Of a stretch of 64,000 nucleotides of DNA, positions 1 through 10,690 are shown piece after piece. The position numbers were made by a program, and so were the translations under genes. The stretch covers positions 1-64,000 of the forward strand of contig JAOTOM010004123.1 of assembly GCA_034440615.1 (NCBI GenBank). Direction: 5' to 3'. Position 1 is the first letter of the stretch. Each line of letters begins with the position of its first letter. The stretch is from Ashinkailepas kermadecensis (lineage: Eukaryota; Arthropoda; Thecostraca; Neolepadidae). The notes below the pieces were generated by a model. It made no database searches and was not told where the DNA came from. It was given only the letters and a program-made list of their open reading frames with translations.

Positions 1-86
1 CACAACATTCATCCTGCTTAGATTGTCTACTTCTTAGTAACATACTCCATGAACTCCAATAGGTTAGTTAAACAAGATCTTCAAGA

Positions 87-293
87 TCAAAATCCATGTT
101 GAGTACCCTTAAAAGATTGCCTATCAAGATGAATCTGATCGTTCTGATTAACCAGATTTTCTAGTACCTTGCCAACTATTGAGGTCAAGCTGACTTGCCT
201 GTAGTTTCCTACACACTTCATACTTCCCTTTTTGAAAATTGGTACTACATTTGCGTTTCTCCAATCTTCAGGTACTTCGGAATATATGGACAA
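87..293 (-). pseudogene. CR1-like LINE reverse transcriptase fragment (N-terminal part)
   Basis: A 68-codon minus-strand frame carries the opening of a non-LTR reverse transcriptase: a VPEDWRNANVVPIFKKG block followed by NYR.VSLTSIVGKVLE and a TQHGF block. The same blocks occur in the longer plus-strand copy at 8733-10073. Only this first part of the RT is present. The fingers/palm motifs are missing, and plus-strand CR1 tail sequence begins within about 100 bases, so this is a fragment joined head-on to another copy. It is a dead retrotransposon piece, not a host gene. Confidence 0.8.
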
Positions 294-369
294 CGGCTTG
301 TGGCATTATATATGTACACACTCAAGTATAGGAGAAGGAGTATAGGAGAATAGGAGAAATATAGGAGAA

Positions 370-660
370 GGGGGCACGTGATTGAAATGTACAAAGTTGT
401 TAAAGGACTAGATCAAGGTCAATTTGAATGGCGCTCTTCAGTTTAGAGAGTATCACATAGGGGTCATCAATTCAGGTTAGACAAGCGATGTAGGACAGTT
501 AAGCGACAACAGGTCTTCAGTCAAAGGGTTGTTTGATCAGTGGAATGGGCTGCCTGCTGATGTTGTGGGGAGTTCCTCACTGAATGTATTTAAAAGTAGC
601 GTGGTATATTTTTTGACGAGGAAAATCCTGTTTGAGTTCTAATTTGTAATGGATGGGGTG
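370..660 (+). pseudogene. CR1-like LINE ORF2 C-terminal end, decayed
   Basis: Translation in shifting frames gives the last ~90 residues of a CR1-type ORF2. It ends in a block of the form QQVFSQR.VDQWN.LPADVVGS.SLNVFKS. The same block occurs at 7801-7960, 3120-3230 and 63500-63620. Several stops and frameshifts interrupt it (for example in the TTTGATCAGTGG stretch). It is followed by the family's 3' UTR. Confidence 0.75.
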
Positions 661-1261
661 AGATTTATGCTAAGTAAAGTGTGCATGGTACAGACAGGAA
701 CTGCACCCATGCCTGCTTAAAGGGGTTAAGTAGGCATGGGTGCAGTTTGAAATTTATTGATAAGGCATTCAATCTTCATGTGTTAAGAGGGATCAGGGGG
801 AATAGGGCTGGATAGCTAGGGTAGAAAGGCATTGATAGGTGTGTGGGATATTGGTGAATGGTTTCTTCCAGCATGTAGTGATGGTTGGGGTGGGTCTTTT
901 TACCAGTCTTATGGTATCGTCCATTTACAGACTTAAATTGATGGGCCCTTGGGTCTCTTGTTAAGTCTAAACGTTTCCTTAACTATATAGGGTGTACCTA
1001 GCACTTGATTCAGTACATTCCTTCAGGATGTGACACAGATGAGATTGTCTATGGTAGCACAATGGGTATGATTGGAGGAGGTTGTAATTGTTGAGTGTGT
1101 TATGCAATATCAGGTGAATGGTGCTGGATAGGCTAGGATATATAGCTCCCTAGGAACTCGAGATAGTGGATTCATTGGGGTAAGAGTGTATGTACATTTA
1201 CAATATCTTTCTAGATATGCTTAACCCAGATGGGGCCCTGTGGCTCCTGTTAAGCATTAAT
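660..1261 (+). repeat. CR1-like LINE 3' UTR segments
   Basis: This stretch holds two 3' UTR modules seen repeatedly in the window. One contains the GTGCATGGTACAGAC...GGCATGGGTGCAG block (also near 7990 and 63690). The other contains the CTTCAGGATGTGA and GATTGTCTATGGTAGCACAA blocks (also at 8290, 10255, 10430 and at the window's right edge). The second ends in an ACTTTATGA-like short repeat, as expected for CR1 3' termini. No gene is seen. Confidence 0.7.
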
Positions 1262-1560
1262 ACTCTATGACTGATGAATTTATGAGATCTCATTGAGGTC
1301 TTTCAATTTGTTCATTGTCAGGAACAGGAATATCTCAGGACAATGTTTGAATTTAACAGAAATGATTATTAGAGGTCATCAAATACAAACAATTAGCGGT
1401 CATCGATTCAAAATGAAAGTTAATCACAGCAGGACAAGGTTAAAACAGTCTTTCTTCACCAACAGGGTAGTAGAACACTAAAACCATCTGCCAGAAACCA
1501 TTGTCAGTAGCAGCACACTGAACATCTTTAAAAGCAGCATAGACAATCATTATAAGAATA
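1262..1560 (+). pseudogene. CR1-like LINE ORF2 C-terminal end, second subfamily
   Basis: This matches the end of the RT copy at 9840-10075 at nucleotide level: a EVF.FVH.QEQ.YLR.MFEFNRND block and an RTRLKQSFFTNRVVEH block. The frame is interrupted by stops and by a duplicated stretch near 1370-1400. It lacks all RT catalytic motifs. From 1560 to about 2060 the DNA holds only a worn 3' tail (a CCCTTGTGGCTC block near 1645) and nothing else I can name. Confidence 0.7.
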
Positions 1561-2062
1561 GGCTTGCTTTTGGTATTCCAGGGAGGGCTGATCGACCGAT
1601 TTGGTGGGCAACTGGTTCAGTGTGCAGAGTACAGCCAGGAAGGGCCCTTGTGGCTCATAGTTGCAGTGATCTCTTATGTCTTTATGTTTTTAGACAGGCT
1701 TTCAAGTATTCTGAAGTAGCTGTAGGTTGATGAAATGCAAATGTAGTACCAGTTTAAAAAATAAAGTGTGAAGTGTGTAGAAACCTACAGAAACCTACAG
1801 TTTCACCTGAATATTTTGCAAAGTACTATACAAACTGGTCAAGGAGAATGTTCAGACTGATCTGATGAGACATTCAGACTTATTTGATCTGGGATGTCTT
1901 GTTCAACCCACCTTCTGGAGTTCATGGAGCATAAAGTTATAAGGTCATAAAGTGTTTAGGCTTAATAAGAGCCACAAGGAATAACCTTTCCTGATTTGTT
2001 TAGACAGCTAGCTTCTAGCTAGCTTTGTCTAGCTTTGTCTCCCAATCCTGCTATGTTGAAAT

Positions 2063-2660
2063 TCACAACAAAACAGTTCTCTCCTGCACTCTCCTACTTG
2101 TCTCTTCCTCCATCAACCTGTCAGTGTTTTCATTCTGGTCCGGTGGTCTATAGAATGCCCCAATCCTACATTTTGTTCGATTCTTCAGAATGATATCTAA
2201 CCACAAAGATTCTACTCCTTCATTATGTACACTATCCTCTTGGAATGACGTTTCATTACTTGCCTGACATGCAAGAACATCCCTCCTCCTGCCCCTTGCC
2301 TTCCTTTGATAAGCATGCGTATTGTAGCCTGTAAATTCAAATTCTTGCCAGTTGTCTCCCAAAATGCTTTCATTAACCCATGCCTTCATTATGCATGCAG
2401 TTCCCCAATTTTGTTCCTAACACTTCTGGCATTGACATAAAACATGATAAACTATTCCTTTCCATGCTTGCAATATTTATCTCTGCATCCAGCTGCATTC
2501 CCACATGACCTGCCTAGTTTCCCTGTTTCCTACGGAGAGCCTCCTCACCTATTGCTGAGCAATTCCACTCATCTTGCTCCGATGTAACCCATCTAATGCA
2601 CACATTCCAGTCCTCTCACACAAATTCAAGAACCTCACCCCAAGCTCCTTGCAATCGTGG
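2063..2660 (-). pseudogene. CR1-like LINE ORF1 end and endonuclease start, broken
   Basis: On the minus strand, 2063-2389 encodes an APE-type endonuclease piece (AWVNESILGDN, ESLWLDI, IGAFYRPPDQN, ERTVLL). It is collinear with the better copy at 7124-7666. Upstream in transcription order, about 2400-2660 encodes the end of ORF1, including an ALDGLH block matching the DxxH block of the SGNH-like domain at 6189-7060. The ORF1 part is cut at about 2660 by the GGGGCC-rich insert that follows. Confidence 0.75.
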
Positions 2661-2964
2661 ACTTCACGTTCTCTCAAAGGCCCCTTGCGTCGGCCCAGTG
2701 GCTCCTCACGTCGGTCCAGGAGCCCTTCACGTTGGCCCAGGGGCCATTCACGTTGGCCCAGGGCCATTCACGTTGGCCCAGGGGCCATTCACGTTGGCCC
2801 AGGGGCCATTCACGTTGGCCAGGGGCCCAGGGGCCATTCATCTTTACTGGCTCAGGGGCTCCCAGGGGCCCCATGCACCTATGCCTTGAGGGCCCTGCAG
2901 GCCCCTCAGACCCTCCAGGAAGGGGCGGCTGCCCCATTCGCCCCTCCCCTTGGCTACGCCACTG
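2660..2964 (+). repeat. GGGGCC minisatellite insert ending in a CTACGCCACTG terminus
   Basis: About seven imperfect copies of a ~22-bp unit (AGGGGCCATTCACGTTGGCC) occupy 2690-2850. GC-rich degenerate units follow, ending at GGCTACGCCACTG (2952-2964). The insert interrupts a CR1 ORF1 fragment on the left and abuts a CR1 ORF2 tail on the right. The CTACGCCACTG end recurs, with variation, at the ends of the other GGGGCCCC arrays in this window, so it looks like a small member of that mobile or expanding family. No clear flanking duplication was found. Confidence 0.6.
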
Positions 2965-2974
2965 GGACTAGGTC

Positions 2975-3345
2975 ACTTAGATTATGAAGAAATGCACTTG
3001 ATATGTACTCAATTGAAATGCATGTGATCACTAAAGGGTTAGATAATGTCAAACTGAATGATACTTTTCTATTTAGACTATCACATAGAAGTCCTTAATT
3101 CAGGTTGAAGAAATCAAATTGAAGTTCAATTAAGCACCAACAGGTTTTCAGTCAAAGGGGGGGCTGATCAATGGAATAGGATGCCTGCTGATGTTGAGGA
3201 GAGTCCCTCATTATATGCGTTTAAAAATAGGTTGAACATTTTTTGGTTGGAGCTGTTTTTTTAGTTCTAATGAGTGGTGAATGGGTTAAGATGTATGGTA
3301 GTATGTGTGCACTGTGCAGGCCCCTTCAAGGAGGCATGGCTGGAG
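2975..3345 (+). pseudogene. CR1-like LINE ORF2 C-terminal end plus start of 3' UTR
   Basis: The translation resembles the 63395-63652 copy: KGLDNVKLND and LFRLSHRS, then a damaged QQVFSQR block and a damaged DQWN region. Several stops and a run of seven Gs (3158-3164) break the frame. The 3' UTR begins near 3270 with the GTGTGCACTGTGCAGGCCCC block. Confidence 0.7.
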
Positions 3346-3389
3346 TTCGATAACTATTGATGAGTCATGGGTGTGGAAGAATGGTGGTG

Positions 3390-3640
3390 GTGGTGTTTTA
3401 TTGGCTGCCCGACCGCCGTCAGGTTCCACTGCCGTCGGGGCCGGCCGGCACGCTTCCGCCGGGGCCGGCTGCCGCACCGCCGACTGCTCCACCGCCGCGC
3501 GGGAGGCCGCGCTGCCAGCGTACCGACGCAGACTGCGGCGAGCTTTGAGTGTTACGTTGAGTTGCAGGCGGAACACTTCTGATGAGGACCGTGGAATCCA
3601 TCGCACAGTCCATCAGAGACTTTGCGGATAGGATTGAGTG
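3390..3640. other. GC-rich, CpG-dense block of unknown nature
   Basis: About 250 bp of very GC-rich, CpG-rich sequence is open in several frames on both strands, as expected from base composition alone. No frame gives a recognisable domain. The block lies directly after a CR1 3' tail. It could be a GC-rich exon or CpG island of a host gene, or part of a repeat. The following 3641-4310 stretch is AT-richer and shows no feature I can support. Confidence 0.25.
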
Positions 3641-4310
3641 AGTGTGGAGTGATTGTAGATATTGTAATTATGTATCAACTATTCCTGACAATACAGAAGT
3701 GCATTTGTTTGAAATGTATTGATGCAACCACAGCATACGGGCACAGCATACGTTCTCACATTTCATACGGCGATATAACTTAGCTAAGCGAACAGTATCT
3801 GTCTTAAGCAACTCTGAGATAACTAAGTATACTTAAATACCCATTTTTCCCGTCGGGATAATTGATAAGAAAACCACAACCGAACAAACGAGATTACATT
3901 TTGTCAAATACCAGAACGTTGATGCAGATCATTGAATGCTCTAATTACTATATGCTGACATGACTATGAGTGATTGACGATTCGGCCGGCCATGCAGAAT
4001 GCTTCCTGAAGTTCATTTTTGGTCTGGCGGAACTGCATACCATGCTTGCACACAACATTGCCATTCCAACAATCAGGTATGTGTAAAATACAAGTCAAGA
4101 TAAATCTTTCCACACTAATTCATAAAACATTGGTGGTTTTGACACTTTGCATCGCGACTCGCAGCAATACTACGGTTACGACTGTACAGCAGTGCAATCG
4201 TACAGTATAGTAGTAGTGCCAATACACAGTAAAACGAATGTAGATGCCCAGCAAAACGAATAGCCTACAAACCGACCACGACCTGCCAAATGTCACATGA
4301 ACTTACAAAT

Positions 4311-4841
4311 TCACATACGGGAGGACCCCAGAAATGGTCTGGAGGGTAATCCCTCATGGCACTGGTCTGACCACGATCGTCTTCTCTGGTGCCCTTGCCT
4401 GCATCCGTGGGGGGGGCGCATCCGTTTCCAGCAAGTTCGCCTCATGCACCCAACGTGGCAGAACCGGCTCACGATGGGCCCGATAATGTTATGCACGATA
4501 GCGCACGCAAACACCATGGATGGAACGAATATGAAGTGTTCAGATATTTTTAGAATGCGACGCCAGCGGGCCTTCAGGCGGCCGAATGCGTGCTTCACCA
4601 CCACTCTTGCCGCTCCGAGACGTACGTTGTAGAACTCCTTCGCCTGTTCTATCTCCGAAGTACGATCAAATCGTCCGTTGTACGCCTTCGTCAACCATGG
4701 GAGAAGTGGATACGCCCCATCGCCGGCGATCACCAGGGTAACCTGCCGTCCACCGACACGTACAGAACCCTGTAACAAGTGCAACAAGTGATTCAATTGA
4801 ATAACGCCTAGACGGTGATATCTCCTGATTTGACTGATCAC
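4311..4841 (-). pseudogene. PIF/Harbinger-type DDE transposase fragment
   Basis: This 176-codon frame matches the C-terminal catalytic half of PIF/Harbinger (DDE_Tnp_4) transposases. A GDGAYPLLPWL block around residues 40-50 contains the second catalytic Asp. A YNVRLGAARVVVKHAFGRLK block (residues 71-90) is followed by ARWR and a C-terminal ACAIVHNI helix. In this family the VV.HAFGRLK block normally has a catalytic Glu where residue 83 is Lys, so the catalytic triad appears broken. The first Asp and the N-terminal region are absent, and the C-terminal ~30 residues after VHNI look out of frame. No Myb-like partner ORF or terminal repeats were found. Family known; inactivity inferred. Confidence 0.85.
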
Positions 4842-5764
4842 AATTGAGGTTTTTCAAAAGAAGTTTGACATCATACTGTCATTTTTCAGTCAGGGTAAAC
4901 ATCACATAAAGCATATAAATATGACATAAGGAATGCAAAATTAATGAAACTTGACCTCTCCCTAGGATTTCTTAAAGACATCCACATGGGATTGTATATG
5001 CAATGCTGTAGTTATGTATGTGCTCATTATATATTTATATACTTATATAATGATATGTAACATCAGACCATCAGAAACATTACTCAACAGTTGGCTGTGG
5101 CTCAGGATTCACCTGACAGCATCCATTGCTTGAAATGGAACAGTAAGATCCAGTGTCTTTTGTGCATAGTGCATAACTCATGGAATTACATACAGTGAGT
5201 AATTATTTGTGAAATAGGGTTGAATATGCCACCTTCTGAATGTTGAACTTACATCCCTCACAACAATGTACCAACATTATGCTTAGTGATTAGTTGTCAA
5301 GATGTTTTCATATCTAACTTCTCACAGTATCTTGTTGATAAGCATCATGCTGATACCCACCATTGAAGATTGTGATGCATGGACATATCTTAGCACAATT
5401 CCAGGCAAGAGGATTACATATGATGTGGTCTGTTAAACAATATCAGTTGATATGGATAGGTATTTTGCATCCTTATTACTAAAATAGTTACCCATAAATT
5501 AGTTATATCAGAACAAAGGAGAAGAGTGCTGAGTAGCATGAGTAGCTGTTGCATTAAATTGTGTTTGACTAACTTATGTTAAGGTTGAATATGTTATGCT
5601 GTTACGTTGACTAAGTTATGTTTAGGAACATTGTTTCCAATGCAAATTTTTACATCCTATTGCACTTATTTCAACATCACACATAGCAAAAACTTATTTT
5701 AACACTAGTTTATTATTATTACCATTATGTATTAGTACATATACATACATCCATACATGCATAT
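4842..5764. other. No feature seen
   Basis: AT-rich sequence without a convincing open frame, RNA gene or clear repeat. Confidence 0.5.
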
Positions 5765-5766
5765 AT

Positions 5767-5809
<43 letters not shown>

Positions 5810-6081
5810 GACAGACAGGGACAGACAGGCATACAGAGACATACAGACAGAGACAGACAGACAGAGACAGACAGAGACGGACAGACACACAGACAGACAC
5901 CAGAACACAGACAGAGACATACACACAGACAGACAGACAGACATACAAACACATACCTGACAGACAGACAGCCACATACAGATTCACAGACATAGACACA
6001 GGCATACATCCACCGACAGACAGACACAGATAGACAGACCACAGACAGACACACAGACATACACACAGACAGACAGACAGA
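5765..6081. repeat. Compound microsatellite (AC)n-(TA)n-(ACAG)n
   Basis: Starts with (AC)n, then (AT)n, then about 260 bp of imperfect ACAG/ACAC repeats. The open frames here (Cys/Val/Ser-rich on the minus strand) are artefacts of the repeat. Confidence 0.95.
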
Positions 6082-6188
6082 ACTTCCTGTCCATAAGTTA
6101 CTAGCTAGCTTTGCAATGTAGTTAGTAAAGGTTTACCTTAACTAGACCTAGTTAGTAATAACAGCAGCGAAAAAAAAAGAAGAAAAAA

Positions 6189-7060
6189 ATGCAAGATGAC
6201 TGTGGGAAGTGTAAGTGTATGGGAGTCATTGGGGACTTGAGTAGGAAAGTAGATATGTTAGCAAGGGAGGTGGAGCGCCTGAAGTGTTTGGTGGCAGGGC
6301 CCATCATAGGAAATGTCAGCCAAGCAAGCCAGGTGCAGGAGTCTAGGAGTGATAGGGGTGAAGATAGTTTGGTCCATGATGGTAGAGAGTGGGAAGTAGC
6401 TAGACGCCAGAGTACCAGAATAGCTTTAAGGAAAATTGACAAAGGCATTGAGATTAATAATAGGTTTGAGGTACTGCAAGAGAGAGATAGTAATGCTGCT
6501 AGGGAAGAAGGTAGGAATGACCAGGTAGATGAAGATAGAGAGGGGAGGTTTTTAGTTATAGGGGACTCGAGAGTGAAGAATATGGATCACACTTTTTGCA
6601 GTAGGAACCCCAACAATCGGACTCGTGTTTGCTTCCCAGGGGCCAGGTAAAGGATGTTGGGGATAGGATAGAAGGAATAATGAAGGGTAGTGGAGAGAGT
6701 ACAATTGTAATTGTGCAGGTTGGTGTAAATGATGTAGGAAGAGCAAAAACAGAGGAAACAATAAAAGAGTATATGGCTTTGATAGGTAGGTTGGCAGGAA
6801 GTAGGAAAGAGGAATGGTAACATCCATCCTCCCTATGGTAAATGCAAGTGTAGAATGGTTACCCAAGGGCCATTGGGCTGAATACCAGGGTGGTCAAGAT
6901 TTCCAAGGAGCTTGGGGTGGGGTTCTTGGATTTGTGGGGGGGATTTCTTTTGGGGAGGACTGAAATGTTTGCATAAGATGGGTTACATTTGAGCAAGAGA
7001 GGAGTTGAATTGCTCAGCAATAGGTATGAGGAGGCTCTCAATAGGAAATTGGGAAACTAG
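6189..7060 (+). pseudogene. CR1-like LINE ORF1 with SGNH-hydrolase-like domain, frameshifted
   Basis: The frame opening at 6189 encodes a short Cys-containing N-terminus, a coiled-coil-like stretch (SRKVDMLAREVERLKCLV) and then FLVIGDSRVKNMD, the GDS block of SGNH/GDSL esterases. A frameshift near 6647 moves the protein to a second frame with VQVGVNDVGRAKTEE, the GxND block. After more shifts, near 6980, DGLHLSKRGVELLSNRYEEAL gives the DxxH block. Esterase-like domains of this kind are known in CR1/L2-clade ORF1 proteins, where they are thought to aid membrane or RNP functions. The endonuclease of ORF2 follows at 7124, about 75 bp after the ORF1 stop, the normal LINE order. At least three frameshifts and stops make this copy inactive. 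Confidence 0.8.
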
Positions 7061-7123
7061 GCAGGTCATGGGGATGTAGCTGATCAAGAGAGGTCCTGCA
7101 AACAAGGGAAGGAGTAGTTTATC

Positions 7124-7795
7124 ATGTTTTATGTCAATGACAGAAGTGTTAGGAACAAAATTGGGGAACTGCGTGCATATATGTTGTCAGAAAAGCTAGA
7201 TTTGGTATGCATAACAGAGGCATGGGTTAATGAAAGCATTTTCGGAGACAACTTGCAAAAATCTGAATTGACAGGCTACAACATACATGCTTATCAAAGG
7301 AAGGCAAGGATAGGCAGAGGTATACTCTTGTGTGCCAGACAAGTAATGAAATGTCATTCCATAGAGGATAGTGTACACAATGAAGGAGTAGAATCCTTGT
7401 GGTTAGATATCATTATGCAGAATGGAACAAAATTTAGGATTGGGGCATTCTATAGACTTCCAGACCAGAATGAAAACATGGACAGGTTGATGCAGGAAGA
7501 GATAAGTGGTCGAGTGCAGGAGAGAACTGTTTTATTGGGGGATTTCAACATAACAGGATTGGGAAGCAAAACTATAGGTCTAAACAAATCAGGAAGAAGT
7601 TTCATGGATTGTTTTGAGGAAAATGTATTATTGCAAATGATACATGAACCTACAAGGGAAAATTAAATATTAGATCTTGTGCTTACTAATGAGGAAATTT
7701 TTTTTATACTAAATGTGAATGTAGGAGAGACCTTGGGTAATAGTAATCACAACACTATGTGCTTCTCATTGTATGTTGGAAGTATAGGAACCAAT
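7124..7795 (+). pseudogene. CR1-like LINE ORF2 endonuclease domain
   Basis: APE-type endonuclease. In order it shows NDRSVRNKIGEL, CITEAWVNES (with the metal-binding Glu), GRGILLCAR, ESLWLDI, GAFYRLPDQN and LLGDFNITG. After a TAA at 7664-7666 come LDLVLTNEE and NSNHNTMC, the region that normally carries the final SDH block (Asp appears replaced by Asn). The copy retains most of the fold but has a stop. At about 7800 it jumps directly to the ORF2 C-terminal end, so the reverse transcriptase has been deleted. It lies just downstream of its own ORF1. Confidence 0.85.
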
Positions 7796-8130
7796 AGGGC
7801 AGTTAAGTGACAACAGGTCCTCAGTCAAAGGGTTGTTGATCAGTGGAATGGGCTGCCTGCTGATGTTGTGGAGTGTTCCTCATTGAATGTATTTAAAAGT
7901 AGCATGGACAGATTTTTAGACAGGAAAATCTTGTTTTTTAGTTCTAATTTGTGATGGATGGGGTGATATCTATGTTAAGTAAGTGTGCATGGCACAGACC
8001 CCTTTAAGCAGGCATGGATGCAGCTGGTATATTATTGATAAGGCATTCAATCCACATGTGCTAAGAGATCAGGGAATGGGGCTCGATAGCTAGGGTAGAT
8101 AGGGATTGATAGGTGTGTCGGATATTGGGG
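7796..8130 (+). pseudogene. CR1-like ORF2 tail and 3' UTR joined to the endonuclease by deletion
   Basis: QQVLSQRVVDQWNGLPADVVE, SLNVFKSSMDRFLDRKIL and a stop, then the GTGCATGGCACAGACCCC 3' UTR block. The junction with endonuclease sequence near 7800 has no recognisable RT in between. This is an internally deleted element rather than two insertions. Confidence 0.75.
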
Positions 8131-8732
8131 GACTGGTTTCTTCAGGATGTGGGATGGTTGGGGTGGGTCTTTTTACCAGGTTTATGGTATCTTCCATTTA
8201 CAGACTTAACTGGATGGGCCTTTGGGTCTCTTATCAAGTCTAAACACTTTATAACTTTATATAGGGTGTACCTAGCAATGGATTCAGCACCTTCCTTCAG
8301 GATGTGATACTGATGAGATTGTCTATGGTAGCACAATGGGTATGATGGGAGGAGTTTGTAATTGTTGAATGTGTTGTGCAATAGCAAGTGAATGGTGCTA
8401 GATAGGCTGGGATATATAGCTCCCTAGGAACTTAAGATAGTGGATTGATTGGGGTGAGAGTATGTACATTTCTAGTACCTTTTCTAGATAGGCTTAACCC
8501 AGATGGGCCCCTGTGTCTGTTATTAAGCCTTAGCCTAACACTTTATGACTTTATGACAGACAGACAGACATACAGAGATACAGAGATACATATATATGAT
8601 TATTTTAAAAACATACCAATACACATGCATAACCTCTGGCATTGCACACAATATGCATGGTGTGTAACCAGAGCATCCATCTTATTGTATATTCCCTTTA
8701 CAGGTTTAACTCAGATGGACCCTTGTGGCTCT
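8131..8732 (+). repeat. CR1-like LINE 3' UTR/tail modules
   Basis: Repeats of the modules described at 660-1261: a GATGGGCC..TTGGGTCTCTTAT block, CTTCAGGATGTGATACTGAT, GATTGTCTATGGTAGCACAA, GATGGGCCCCTGTG, and a terminal ACTTTATGA-type repeat near 8540 followed by a short ACAG tract. A further GATGGACCCTTGTGGCTC tail sits at 8715, immediately before the RT copy. Confidence 0.65.
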
Positions 8733-10073
8733 TATTAATTTATCCAATTCACTTGGAAAGTCCAACAGATTGAAAAGGGCAAATGTAGTTCCTATTTTCA
8801 AGAAAGGAGAAAGAGTGAAAGTTGAAAACTATAGGCCAGTAAGCCCCACATCCCTAGTCTGCAAGGTACTCGAATCAATTATCAAGGATAGAATAGTTAG
8901 TTTTCTGGATGGAAACAGATTGATTCAAGATACTCAACATGGGTTTAGAAAAGGGCGATTGTGTCTCACAAATCTCTTGGACTTTTTGAATTTTGCTACA
9001 GAACAATTTGATCAGGGAAATCAGGTTGATGTAGAATATCTTGACTTTAGTAAGACCTTTGACAAGGTACCCCATAAACGGTTAATGATGCAGCTTCAGG
9101 TCCATGGTATTGCAGGTAGCATCCTAAAATGGATAGAGTTGTGGCTTTCAGATAGACAGCAGAGAGTGATGCTAAATGGTACAAAGTCATCATGGCAAAA
9201 TGTTCTTAGTGGAGTCCCCTAGGGGTCGGTACTGGGGCCACTATTGTTCATTATATGTGTGAATAGCATTGGATGTGGCCTAAGCAGTAAGGTTTTGAAA
9301 TTTGCGGATTATTTGAAGATCTTTATGGCAATAACAGGGCACAATGAGCAGGTTTTGCTGCAGAAAGACTTAGACGAGCTAGTGAAGTGGTCCGAAAAAT
9401 GGCAAATGAAGTTTAATTTTGATAAGTGCAAAGTCATGCATGTAGGTAGGCAGCATATGAAGGCTCCATACTTGATGGGTGGCCAAGTTCTATCTGTGAT
9501 TCAGCAGAAGGACTTAGGTGTTATTTTGAACACGAAATTGGGGGCACCAGAACAGACCATAGAAGCCAGGAAGAAGGCACTAAGAATGCTTGGGGCAATA
9601 CAGAGGAATGTGTCATACAAAAGTGAGGAGGTCATCAGGAAGCTTTACTGTGCATATGTCAGGCCACATTTGGAATACTGTGTCCAAGCTTGATCCCCTA
9701 GTTATGAGAAAGATTGTTGGCTTTTAGAGAGAGTACAAAGGAGGGCAACAAAATGGTTAATGGTATAGGCAACCTGGCATATGAGGAAAGATTGAAGAAA
9801 TTGAATATGTTTTCACTTAGATATAGAAGGCTGAGAGGAGATCTCATCGAGGTTTTTAAATTTGTTCATGGTCAGGAACAGGGATATCTCAGGGAAATGT
9901 TTGAATTTAACAGAAATGATGCAATTAGAGGTCATCAATTCAAAATTAAAGTTAATCACAGCAGGACAAGGTTAAGACAGTCTTTCTTCACCAACAGGGT
10001 AGTAGAACACTGGAACCAGCTGCCAGGAACCATTGTCAGTAGCAACACACTGAACATCTTTAAAACGGCATAG
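8733..10073 (+). pseudogene. CR1-like LINE reverse transcriptase, nearly full domain, inactivated
   Basis: This is the best RT copy in the window. In order: RANVVPIFKKGERVKVENYRP, TQHGFRKGRLCLTNLLDF, VEYLDFSKTFDKVPHKRL, WLSDRQQRVMLNG, GSVLGPLLF, then the active-site block KFADYLKIF. This is followed by the thumb region, with W.EKWQMKFNFDKCKVMHVG and AYVRPHLEYCVQA, and the C-terminal tail ending LPGTIVSSNTLNIFK. Inactivating changes are visible: an in-frame TAG at 9220-9222 before GSVLG, Tyr (TAT, 9310-9312) in place of the second active-site Asp, and a TGA near 9691. The N-terminal endonuclease is missing; the copy starts abruptly after another element's tail. It is followed by 3' UTR modules. 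Confidence 0.92.
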
Positions 10074-10690
10074 ACAATCATTATAAGAATAGGGGGCTTG
10101 TTTTTCTGTATTCCAGGGAGGGTTGATCGACAGGGAGGAGTTGGGAGGAGTTTGAAATTGTTGAGTGTGTTATGCAATAGCAAGTGAGTCTCTTATTAAG
10201 TCTAAACACTTTATAACTTTACATAGGGTGTACCTAGCAGTGGATTCAGCACATTCCTTTGGGATGTGATACTGGTGAGATTGTCTATGGTAGCACAATG
10301 GGTATGATGGGAGGAGTTTGTAATTGTTGAGTGTATTATGCAATAGCAAGTGAGTCTCTTATTAAGTCTGAATGCTTTATGAATTTGTGTGGGGTGTGCC
10401 TAGCAGTGGATTCGGCACCTTCCTTCGGAATGTGATGCTGATGAGATTGTCTATGGTGGCACAATGGGTATGATGGGAGGAGCTTGTGATTTTTGAGGGT
10501 GTTATGCAGTAGCAAGTGAGTGGTGCTAGATAGGCTGGGATATATAGCTTCCTAGGAACTTGGGATAAGGGATTGATTGGGGTGGGAGTATGTACATTTC
10601 TAGTACCTTTTCTAGAGAGGCTTAACCCAGATGGGCCCCTGTGGCTCTTATTAAGCCTTAATACTTTATAACTTTATGACTTCATAACTC
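10074..10690 (+). repeat. Tandemly duplicated CR1-like 3' UTR modules
   Basis: The module with CTTTGGGATGTGATACTGGT, GATTGTCTATGGTAGCACAA and TATGCAATAGCAAGTGAGTC appears twice in direct orientation (about 10190-10360 and 10360-10680). The second runs on to GATGGGCCCCTGTGGCTC and ends in an ACTTTATAACTTTATGACTT tail typical of this family's 3' end. Confidence 0.7.

Noticed and set aside
2574..2987. Plus-strand Pro/Gly/His-rich frames over the 22-bp GGGGCC units
   Set aside because: Overlapping frames on both strands arise from the repeat, and the flanks are CR1 fragments on the opposite strand.
5694..6066. Cys/Val/Ser-rich minus-strand frames of about 80-110 codons resembling secreted Cys-rich peptides
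   Set aside because: They translate an ACAG/ACAC microsatellite.
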